The notes below the pieces were generated by a model that saw nothing but the letters and a program-made list of their open reading frames with translations, was not told the DNA's origin and did not search any database. From an uncultured Lentisphaerota bacterium (lineage in GTDB: Bacteria > Verrucomicrobiota > Lentisphaeria > Victivallales > GWF2-50-93), in the NCBI GenBank assembly GCA_903872565.1, contig CAIQLG010000303.1, positions 1 to 32,824 of the forward strand: 32,824 bases of DNA, read 5' to 3'. Below are positions 25,331 to 32,824 of this stretch, piece after piece (positions within the stretch are counted from its first letter, which is position 1; each line of letters begins with the position of its first letter). Made by a program: the position numbers and the translations under genes.

Positions 25331-26385
25331 ATATTTACAACTGGAACGACTGGCGATGGCAGTTGAAAAATGGAATTTCGGGCGTTGGCGATGCGGCTAC
25401 CCTGCTGGGAACATCCTTTCCTCGATCAGACACCAGAGCCCGGGAAAAATTTCCTTTCCTCGTCACTCCATATCTGCTCGAACTTATAAGAACCCAGAAA
25501 AAGAATGATAACCCGCTTGTCAAGCAATTCCTCCCTTCCGCGAATGAAATGTTGACGAAGAAGCATCTGACGGATGATCCACTCTGCGAAGAGGAACAGA
25601 TGCCAGTTCCAAGCCTGATACACAGATATCCCGGCAGGGCTCTTCTGCTCCTGACCAACAGGTGTCCGGCGCACTGCCGATTCTGCTTCCGGAAAAGAAA
25701 ATGGAAAAGCTCCGAAAAAAAAACCGACATCAGCCTCCGAGATTTCAGGAATGCGCTTAAATATATTTCTGGAAATGAAAAAATAAGAGAGGTGATCCTG
25801 TCTGGAGGAGATCCTCTTCTCATTGAAAATAAAAGACTTAGACAGTTCCTCCAGGAAATTACAAGAATACCGAATGTCAAACTTGTGAGGATTCACAGCA
25901 GAGTTTTGTCCGTCCTGCCTATGCGCATTGACAGGGAGCTCGTGAAAATACTTTCGGGCACACAGGGACTATGGCTCTCCGGCCATTTCAACCATCCTGC
26001 GGAACTCACGAAGGAGTCGCGTTCCGCCTGCGCCAAGCTAGTCTCCTCCGGCGTTCCCCTCCTGTCACAGACCGTCCTGCTCAAGGGGATAAACGATGAT
26101 GCGGATATTCTTGAGGAACTTTTTCTGAATCTTGCCGCGATGAAAATAAAACCGTATTATCTTTTCTATCCTGATCCTGTGACGGGTGTCATGCATTTCA
26201 GGACGGGACTTGCAAAAGCTCTCGGAATAATGAGGGAACTTCTCAAGCGGCTTCCACATCACGCAGTGCCATCATTTGCGATAGATCTGCCAGGAGGAGG
26301 GGGGAAAGTCCATCTCCTGCCGGACATGTCGAAGAACGGCGCATTCGAGGCGATCAGCGGAAAATTTGTGAAATACACGGATTAA
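25327..26385 (+). CDS. Lysine 2,3-aminomutase-family radical SAM protein (EpmB/KamA-like)
   Basis: NRCPAHCRFCFRKRKW (CxxxCxxC), VILSGGDPLLIENKRLRQFLQEI, GLWLSGHFNHPAE, SQTVLLKGINDD, PYYLFYPDPVTGVMHFRTGL. GTG start overlaps the pgi stop by 4 nt. Confidence 0.88.
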   Translation: MNIYNWNDWRWQLKNGISGVGDAATLLGTSFPRSDTRAREKFPFLVTPYLLELIRTQKKNDNPLVKQFLPSANEMLTKKHLTDDPLCEEEQMPVPSLIHRYPGRALLLLTNRCPAHCRFCFRKRKWKSSEKKTDISLRDFRNALKYISGNEKIREVILSGGDPLLIENKRLRQFLQEITRIPNVKLVRIHSRVLSVLPMRIDRELVKILSGTQGLWLSGHFNHPAELTKESRSACAKLVSSGVPLLSQTVLLKGINDDADILEELFLNLAAMKIKPYYLFYPDPVTGVMHFRTGLAKALGIMRELLKRLPHHAVPSFAIDLPGGGGKVHLLPDMSKNGAFEAISGKFVKYTD

Positions 26386-26470
26386 ATTCCGCCAGGGGCT
26401 TTCGGAATAATGGATAAATTCGCACGTGACATCTTTCATTACTTGCATACTTCGCAATGATTTTTCTGCT

Positions 26471-27589
26471 TCAATCCCATAACTTACCATCTGGTATAAA
26501 ACAAAGGGGCTTTATGGTTCTTTGCAACCAGTCGCGGACGTTATGGCGCAGGATGCGCGTAATAGTTTCCTCCGGCAGGTGGAATTGTCCGGCCAGCGCG
26601 TCGGCGAGTCGATTTAGGTCGCCAACCGAGGAAATGCCGCAGGACTGCTCGTCGAAAATGCCGCCAAAATCGCTGCCGAGTGCTACGCTCTGCACGCCAT
26701 TTTCCAGCTGGCAAATCTTGTCAATGCGTTCGGCCACAGCTTGAGTGCTGTCAAAGAACGGCTTGGAGATACCGATGCCGATGATGCCGCCCAGTCGCAC
26801 GATTCGGCGTGCTTCACCTTCATCGAGTAGACGTTCGTTACATTCCATTATCGCGCGGTATTCTTCGGCCGCGTCGTCCGTTGTCGAACCGTGAGTGTAG
26901 GCTACTTGCTGTCCGCAGCCTAAATCCTCGGCGATATCCAGGATGTTGCCGCGCGCCAGCCGTGTCGTGTGCGCCAGATCAACAAGTTTGTCGGCAAGAA
27001 GCAGTTTACGCACTGCTTGTCGGCCGAGTTCGGTTAGTCCGTCCGATTTGGTTGAAAGGCGATTATCTTTGTTGTACTGAAGGCCGAAACAAATGATGCC
27101 CTTTGCCATCAGCTTGTCCAAGTCGGCCAGTTCGGTGACAAAGTCTGCGCCCTCCAGCGCGACGACAAGGTTGGTTCTGCTTTTCGCTATGTCGGAGCCG
27201 CACTGCACAATTTGCAATCCCCAGTGCCGGTATTCATCGGCCATGCGCATTACATCGCACAGCCGTTCGGTTTCGCTGGTCGGATCGCCGAACCCGCTCA
27301 TGATGAATTTGTCCACCACTGAGCCAAAGATGACATCATACTTGGCCTGAATAGCGTGCTCCATCAATTCGCGGTATTGCTCTCTGGTGATGCATTTCAG
27401 ATCTATGCCAGAATCGCGTAATTGAACGAGATCAATGCCGAATTGGCTGATCCTTTCCAGTACGCTTTTCTCGGTGAAATTAAACTGCTCAAACTTGGCG
27501 TTCTTATATTCACCAACACCGTGTTCGTGCGCGATCATGGGAATCTGTAGATCGTCATGCAGGGATGAGAATTTCACTATTTTTGGCAT
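26471..27589 (-). CDS. Membrane dipeptidase-like (peptidase M19 family) protein
   Basis: VVALEGADFV, GIICFGLQYNKDN, LVDLAHTTRLA, VALGSDFGGIFDEQ, ILRHNVRDWL. ATG at 27589 with AGGAAACTCCT upstream is the likely start. Confidence 0.82.
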   Translation of the reverse strand: MPKIVKFSSLHDDLQIPMIAHEHGVGEYKNAKFEQFNFTEKSVLERISQFGIDLVQLRDSGIDLKCITREQYRELMEHAIQAKYDVIFGSVVDKFIMSGFGDPTSETERLCDVMRMADEYRHWGLQIVQCGSDIAKSRTNLVVALEGADFVTELADLDKLMAKGIICFGLQYNKDNRLSTKSDGLTELGRQAVRKLLLADKLVDLAHTTRLARGNILDIAEDLGCGQQVAYTHGSTTDDAAEEYRAIMECNERLLDEGEARRIVRLGGIIGIGISKPFFDSTQAVAERIDKICQLENGVQSVALGSDFGGIFDEQSCGISSVGDLNRLADALAGQFHLPEETITRILRHNVRDWLQRTIKPLCFIPDGKLWD

Positions 27590-27865
27590 AGGAGTTTCCT
27601 TTCTAATCCGTTCCAATGGTTAAGCGACGATGATCCTGAAGCCCTCGTCGTCCGTCACTTCTTCTTTCATTTTTACTTTTTAAATATATCCCAAAATGGC
27701 ATTCCTACCATCTCGACGAACCATTTCCGATGTTTATTGCTTTGTGAGATGAATTATTAATTTATGAGGTTGAATTATATCATGCCTGACAGTATGATCG
27801 CCAGGTGCATCGAACATTCAACTTCCAACTTTCAACTTCGAAGTTTGTTCAAGATAAAGATTTTC

Positions 27866-29770
27866 ATGAAATCGAACACAGTCATAGTAAATGCTTCGGA
27901 ACTGGAAGTCCGCATCGGGCTTCAGGTCATTCTCAACAAGACCGGGCTGACAGTTTACGAGGGGGAACGCGTCGGGCTTGTCGGACGCAACGGCGCGGGC
28001 AAGTCCACGTTGTTGCGCATACTTGCAGGCATACTGAAACCGGATTCCGGAACGCTCGCATTCAAGCGTGATACACATGTGTCGTTCCTGCCGCAGGATC
28101 AGACACTCGACCCCGGGAAGACGGTCCGGGAAAACGTCCTTGACGGAGCAAAATACGTGCTGGACATGATTGAACACTACGAGGCGATGCCGCATGATCA
28201 TTCTGGCGCCATCGAGCTGGAGCACAGCATAGCAAAGCATGGCGGCTGGACTCTTGACCAGAGGGTGGACGAGGCGATGACTCGCCTCCACCTGCCACCT
28301 CCGGATTTCCCCGCCGCGAAGCTTTCCGGTGGCGAGGGGCGCCGCGTTGCACTCTGCCGCACCCTTGTCTCTCAACCCGACCTGCTCATCCTCGACGAAC
28401 CGACTAACCATCTTGACACCGATGCCATCGAATGGCTGGAAAAATTTCTTGCCCGCTATCCCGGCACGTGCATAATGGTGACACATGACCGCTATTTTCT
28501 GGATCGGGTCGCCGAACGGATTCTGGAACTATCGGATGGAATCATATATTCACATCCCGGAAATTACACCGCATACCTCTCAGCAAAAGCGGATCGCGAA
28601 GCGCAGTCCGAAGCACTCGGGGACAAACGTCGGTCGTTCCTTCGCCGCGAACTGGACTGGGTCCGCCGTGGACCGAAGGCGCGCACGACAAAGTCCAAGT
28701 TCCGCATGGAACGATATGCCAACGTCGTTTCACAGTCAGGGCCGAACCGTGAACTTGATGTGGAGATGATCCTGCCCCCTCCACCCAAGCTCGGCAACCG
28801 CATAGTTGACCTGAAAGAACTCAGCCTGTCTCTTGGCGGCAAGACACTCTTCAAGGATTTTTCATTCAACTTTCCACCTGGGAGCTGCATTGGTGTTGTC
28901 GGTCCGAACGGCGTGGGGAAGACATCGCTCATCCGGGTAATGATCGGCCAGCTCAAGCCGGACTCCGGCAATGTCATCGTCGGCGATTTGACGGTGTTCA
29001 ACTATGTGGACCAGCATCGAGTCCATCTCAACGACGACAACAATGTATTCAACGAGATCAACGACGGCAAGGATTTCATCCAGATCGGCGGCATGGGTGG
29101 CTATCGGCTTTCAGCCTGGACATATCTCAAACGCTATCTATTTGCAGATGAACGTATTCTGACACCTGTTCGCTGCCTTTCAGGGGGCGAGCGCAGTCGT
29201 CTCATGCTTGCCAAGATATTGAAGGATGGCGGAAATTTTCTTATTCTCGACGAGCCGACGAACGATCTTGATCTGCCGACACTACGCATACTGGAGGAAG
29301 GACTTCTCAATTTCGGGGGATGCGCGCTGGTCGTGAGCCATGACAGATATTTCCTGAACCGCGTCTGCACCGGAATCCTCGCATTCGAGGGAGACGGGCG
29401 CATATTCTATCAGGAGGGGGACTACGACTACTATCTTGAAAAACGCGAAAGACGAGAGGCCGCCGCTATTAAACTTGAGGTAGCTGTGCCACCCCGGCCA
29501 GCTGCGAATTTAGCAGCCAAATCATCATCCCCGGCCAAGCCAAAGCTCACCTGGAAAGAGCAGAAGGAACTAGAAGGGATCGAAGAGAAAATCTCTGCCG
29601 CAGAGGCTTCTGTAAAAGAACTCGAGACTCTTTTTGCCGAGCCGGATTTCTATGCCAAAAACGCGGTGAAGGTGGACGGATTCATTTCCGATCTGGAGAA
29701 TCGCCGCTCAGAAGTCGAGAAACTTTATTCGCGCTGGAACGAACTGACCGAAAAACAAAGCGGGGCTTAA
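27866..29770 (+). CDS. ABC-F family ATP-binding protein (two nucleotide-binding domains)
   Basis: GLVGRNGAGKSTLLRIL, LSGGEGRRVALCRTLVSQPDLLILDEPTNHLDTDAI, GVVGPNGVGKTSLIRVMIG, LSGGERSRLMLAKILKDGGNFLILDEPTNDLDL. ATG 27866 is preferred over the ORF start at 27764. Confidence 0.93.
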   Translation: MKSNTVIVNASELEVRIGLQVILNKTGLTVYEGERVGLVGRNGAGKSTLLRILAGILKPDSGTLAFKRDTHVSFLPQDQTLDPGKTVRENVLDGAKYVLDMIEHYEAMPHDHSGAIELEHSIAKHGGWTLDQRVDEAMTRLHLPPPDFPAAKLSGGEGRRVALCRTLVSQPDLLILDEPTNHLDTDAIEWLEKFLARYPGTCIMVTHDRYFLDRVAERILELSDGIIYSHPGNYTAYLSAKADREAQSEALGDKRRSFLRRELDWVRRGPKARTTKSKFRMERYANVVSQSGPNRELDVEMILPPPPKLGNRIVDLKELSLSLGGKTLFKDFSFNFPPGSCIGVVGPNGVGKTSLIRVMIGQLKPDSGNVIVGDLTVFNYVDQHRVHLNDDNNVFNEINDGKDFIQIGGMGGYRLSAWTYLKRYLFADERILTPVRCLSGGERSRLMLAKILKDGGNFLILDEPTNDLDLPTLRILEEGLLNFGGCALVVSHDRYFLNRVCTGILAFEGDGRIFYQEGDYDYYLEKRERREAAAIKLEVAVPPRPAANLAAKSSSPAKPKLTWKEQKELEGIEEKISAAEASVKELETLFAEPDFYAKNAVKVDGFISDLENRRSEVEKLYSRWNELTEKQSGA

Positions 29771-29784
29771 TTGGAAAAAAATCT

Positions 29785-29817
29785 TTTGCCCGCGAAACAC
29801 GCCAATTACGCGAAAAA
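29785..29817 (+). repeat. Dispersed short repeat copy TTTTGCCCGCGAAACACGCCAATTACGCGAAAA
   Basis: Near-identical to 19331-19354 (opposite strand); weaker relatives at 104-135, 9627-9655 and 23613-23655. Confidence 0.75.
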
Positions 29818-29886
29818 CCAATAAATCCACGCGTTACGGGTTTTTCCTTATCACTAAAATATTTTAAAAATATTTTTAAAAAGGCC

Positions 29887-29920
29887 TTGACTTTTACTAG
29901 CCAAGTAGTAAAATAGTAAA
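29887..29920 (+). promoter_or_regulatory. Promoter with operator dyad upstream of the GntR gene
   Basis: -35 TTGACT (29887-29892), -10-like TAAAAT (29909-29914). Dyad TTTTACTA-gccaag-TAGTAAAA (29892-29913) plus a direct half-site TAGTAAA (29914-29920). Confidence 0.65.
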
Positions 29921-29944
29921 TAGATAAAATGAAAAGGTGTAATT

Positions 29945-30328
29945 GTGAATGGTTTTAAAATAGAGTTTCATTCGGGGATTCCGGTATACAAGCAGATCAT
30001 CAACCGGATTCAGAGCGACATAGCGATGGGGAATCTGAAGGAAGGCGACAGGCTTCCGACCATCCATTCGCTCACAGCCTGCTTGAATGTCAATCCAAAC
30101 ACTGTGGCACATGCCTACCGTGAGATGGAACTGACCGGCATCATCATGAGCCAGCGCGGCAACGGATCGTTTGTCAGGGGTGGTGATACACGAGGCATTC
30201 GTCTTTCCTCCAAGGAAAAGGAGACGAAACTTGATGCTCTGTACGGACGTATGAAAACTGAAGCGAGCAGCTTTGGAATATCGGAATCTGAAATTGAAGA
30301 ATATTTAAATAAAAGGAGTAGAAAATGA
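29945..30328 (+). CDS. GntR-family transcriptional regulator (YtrA-like, short C-terminus)
   Basis: GTG start. GIPVYKQIINRIQSDIAMGNLKEGDRLPTIHSLTACLNVNPNTVAHAYREMELTGIIMSQRGNGSFV is a classic GntR wHTH. Confidence 0.93.
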   Translation: MNGFKIEFHSGIPVYKQIINRIQSDIAMGNLKEGDRLPTIHSLTACLNVNPNTVAHAYREMELTGIIMSQRGNGSFVRGGDTRGIRLSSKEKETKLDALYGRMKTEASSFGISESEIEEYLNKRSRK

Positions 30329-31359
30329 AGGCGAAGTTTATGCATAGTTGGCAGATTTTTAAGAGGTCTCTCATCGTATTGAAGGAAAACAAACGGCTCT
30401 TGCTCTTCCCCATTGTGACTCTTGCCCTGACATTGGTGATTGCCATCTTGTCCCTGATGCCCGCAGGAGCATTATTGGCATTCATGGACTCAGGGTATTC
30501 GTGGAAACAGGCGGAACATTGGCAGGTTGTACAAAAACGTTTTTCCTCAAATGATGATGTCGCCTCCATAAAAATGGTGGTGACATCATCAAATAGCGAT
30601 GGAACGGTGAAAAGTAGTCACTACTCCCATAACGTTGGAATTTCCGGTTTTAGAACATGGATATTATATGGATATTTAGCCGTTCTCTATTTTGGTTCCA
30701 TGTTTCTAGCGACGTTTTTCAATGTTGCATTCTACAATGAAGTTTTAAAAGTGCTGAACGGGGAGACTGTTTCGATAAAGGCTGGACTCAAGGTTGCAAT
30801 GAAGAGATGGAAAGCCATACTGTTCTGGTCATTGCTGGCGGGAATAGTTGGTTATCTGATAAGATTGATAGGGGAAAAACTTGGTTTCGTTGGCAGTTGG
30901 ATTATGAGATTTGTCGGCTTGGCGTGGAGTGTGGCAGCTGTGTTCATCGCTCCAGTTATTATCCGGGATCAGGAAGAGAACAACCCAGTGCGGTGCTTGA
31001 AGAAGTCAGCCGGAATCATCAGACGTACCTGGGGCGAAGGCCTGGTCGGGTATGTCGGGATGTCAGGGATAGTGAGTTTGTTCGTAATTGTCCCCGTCGT
31101 CACCATAATTGTAGCATTCGCATTCTCTCTTATTCTTTCTGCCCAAGTGCCATGGCTTGCACCCCAAGTGGTGCCGATTGTCTTTGCTGTCTGCGCCGTC
31201 ATCTGGTTGCTACTTTGTTGCGTATTGGGCTATGTTTGTTCAGTGCTGGAGAAAATCTATATTGGCGCGCTCTACATCTATGGGACAGAGGGTGTGATTC
31301 CCGAGGCGTTCGACAAGGAGACACTGGACATGGCGTGGAAGGTGCGCCAGGGCAAGTAA
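30325..31359 (+). CDS. Multi-pass membrane protein (DUF6159-like)
   Basis: 344 aa, multiple TM helices (SWQIFKRSLIVLKENKRLLLFPIVTLALTL...). ATGA overlap with the GntR gene. Confidence 0.75.
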   Translation: MKAKFMHSWQIFKRSLIVLKENKRLLLFPIVTLALTLVIAILSLMPAGALLAFMDSGYSWKQAEHWQVVQKRFSSNDDVASIKMVVTSSNSDGTVKSSHYSHNVGISGFRTWILYGYLAVLYFGSMFLATFFNVAFYNEVLKVLNGETVSIKAGLKVAMKRWKAILFWSLLAGIVGYLIRLIGEKLGFVGSWIMRFVGLAWSVAAVFIAPVIIRDQEENNPVRCLKKSAGIIRRTWGEGLVGYVGMSGIVSLFVIVPVVTIIVAFAFSLILSAQVPWLAPQVVPIVFAVCAVIWLLLCCVLGYVCSVLEKIYIGALYIYGTEGVIPEAFDKETLDMAWKVRQGK

Positions 31360-31420
31360 TAAGGGATAGGAATTGTATTTTAGAACGGAATCAGGAAAAT
31401 AACAAAACAGGAAGGTTGAC

Positions 31421-32389
31421 ATGAATAGGACAGTATTAATTGGAAGTATCTTAATCGTTGTGGCAATGGTAATTGGGACAATCTTGATTGCCATGAAGGA
31501 GATCAATCCCAAAAAAATCCCCCCAGCACAAGTGATACAGGATAAAAAAAAGGGACAATCCACTGCCGACATAAACCCAGCACCGGTACGTATTCAGACG
31601 CCGCAAAAGAATGAAAAAGAGACCACCCCGGCATTAGCGGCAATCCAGGATGACGACATTAACGCACAGAAGAACCAAGATACGGGAAAAATGGGCAGAC
31701 CATCTGCCCCAGCTTCCAGTTCTGAAGACAACAAAAAGGACAACCCGGACATAATGAGCATGGTGAAAGAAAAGATGAAAGATCCAGCAATGAGGGAGCA
31801 AATGTTGAAACAGGTTAGGATTCAACTTGCCCATATGTATGCCCCGCTGTATAATGATCTCGGGTTTGATGATGAAAAACGCGAAAAATTCACGGATACA
31901 ATTATGGACTTTGACACCAAATCAATGGATCTGACATATGGCGATTCTGACGGAGCTTCTAAAAAGGAAGAGGCATCAAAATTAAAATCTGAGCTTGACG
32001 AGAATTTAAAAGATTTGCTCGGCGCAGACTTCCCGAAATACGAGGAGTTTAAAGACTCAATACAACCCAGGTATACCATTGATACATTTAATCAGACCTT
32101 GATGCCAGAAGAAAAACTTGAGTCTGAGACACAGAAAAATCTTGTGAAGGCACTCACTGAAGAGCTAAAACTTTATGGGTCTGCAAACAAAATAGATGAA
32201 AGTCTTACGGAGTTTTCAACGGAAACCCTTGACGCATTGGAAAAGAGGATGGCTGATCTGAACAAAAAATATATCGAACGCGCAGGTTTTTATCTGAATG
32301 AGAAACAGTTGAAATCATTTAAAGATACCCTAGATCAACAGTTGGCCGGGTTTAAGTTGGGAAGAACGTTCACGGAAAAGAAAAAATAA
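31421..32389 (+). CDS. Hypothetical protein with single N-terminal TM anchor and charged helical domain
   Basis: 322 aa. MNRTVLIGSILIVVAMVIGTILIAMKEI TM anchor, low-complexity linker, helical Lys/Asp/Glu-rich domain. Confidence 0.7.
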   Translation: MNRTVLIGSILIVVAMVIGTILIAMKEINPKKIPPAQVIQDKKKGQSTADINPAPVRIQTPQKNEKETTPALAAIQDDDINAQKNQDTGKMGRPSAPASSSEDNKKDNPDIMSMVKEKMKDPAMREQMLKQVRIQLAHMYAPLYNDLGFDDEKREKFTDTIMDFDTKSMDLTYGDSDGASKKEEASKLKSELDENLKDLLGADFPKYEEFKDSIQPRYTIDTFNQTLMPEEKLESETQKNLVKALTEELKLYGSANKIDESLTEFSTETLDALEKRMADLNKKYIERAGFYLNEKQLKSFKDTLDQQLAGFKLGRTFTEKKK

Positions 32390-32490
32390 ATCTATAACAG
32401 AATCAGTAATAGTAGCAGTAGTGCTGAAAATTATGTGCAATAGGATTTTTGACAATGACTGAGCCAATTTTTGTCTCCTTCTGTTGTCTC

Positions 32491-32571
32491 GCCCTTTCAG
32501 GGCTCTATATTTTTGTTGATTGATACCCGGGGCGACTGCCCCGGGCTGGTATGTCGCGCCCCCTTCGGGGC
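32491..32571. repeat. Multi-hairpin intergenic repeat (GCCCT/AGGGC; CCCGGGGC/GCCCCGGG; GCCCC/GGGGC)
   Basis: Three perfect GC-rich hairpins: GCCCT-TTC-AGGGC, CCCGGGGC-GACT-GCCCCGGG, GCCCC-CTTC-GGGGC. Confidence 0.85.
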
Positions 32572-32824
32572 TGGGAATATGCAAATACAAAACAATAAAA
32601 TCATTAAATTGCAATGGCAATAATTTTAACAAAAAGTTAAGACAAAATGGATCCGTGTAAAAATCCTCGTACCCTTTATTCCTAACTTCAGACTTCCTGA
32701 TCCGCCCTAATTCTGTATTCTGTGTAACTACCTTAAATTCAATCTGTTAATTCCAGTTCTGGCGTGTCAGCTCTTTTTTGCAAGTGGAAAAAAGGGATGT
32801 ACCTTTCCTTAAAAAAACAACGCC

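Noticed and set aside
26809-27096. Plus-strand ORFs within the dipeptidase gene
   Set aside because: Antisense to a well-supported M19-like coding region, no recognisable domain.
32330-32632. Minus-strand ORF (YQPGAVAPGINQQKYRALKGRDN...)
   Set aside because: Translation of the multi-hairpin repeat; no protein-level support.
1-32824. CRISPR array or insertion-sequence transposase
   Set aside because: No regularly spaced direct repeats with unique spacers and no transposase or integrase motifs in any frame examined.

Overview
The window is bacterial chromosomal DNA. Gene content and the multi-hairpin intergenic repeats fit a PVC/Lentisphaerae-like organism, but that is a guess. There are about 23 credible protein genes. 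Housekeeping and metabolic genes are trpE, a rubredoxin-fused NAD(P)H/FAD oxidoreductase, an HtrA/Deg protease, typA/bipA, pgi, an EpmB/KamA-like aminomutase, an M19-like dipeptidase, an ABC-F ATPase, and a GntR plus membrane protein pair. Two accessory clusters stand out. (1) 19361-23398 (-) is a tightly coupled three-gene operon. It encodes a DUF2207-like membrane protein with a C-terminal VHSA-CHDA-(CHSA)6-C tail, a radical SAM/SPASM protein with a PqqD-like N-terminus whose TTG start overlaps the tail gene's stop, and an uncharacterised membrane protein. This looks like a candidate rSAM tail-modification system and is the best candidate for an undescribed system here. (2) 6649-10254 (-) groups a class III adenylyl cyclase, a PilT ATPase, a cNMP-binding protein with a possible Sm-like C-terminal domain, and an HD phosphohydrolase, which could form a cyclic-nucleotide/pilus-retraction circuit. 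Other notable items are several families of multi-hairpin intergenic elements (including a near-perfect 71-nt four-way-junction fold), a GH116-like pseudogene remnant, two unpaired antitoxin genes (one truncated, with a promoter-embedded operator), a frameshifted small gene, and a tandem paralog pair of secreted proteins. No rRNA, tRNA or CRISPR was found.
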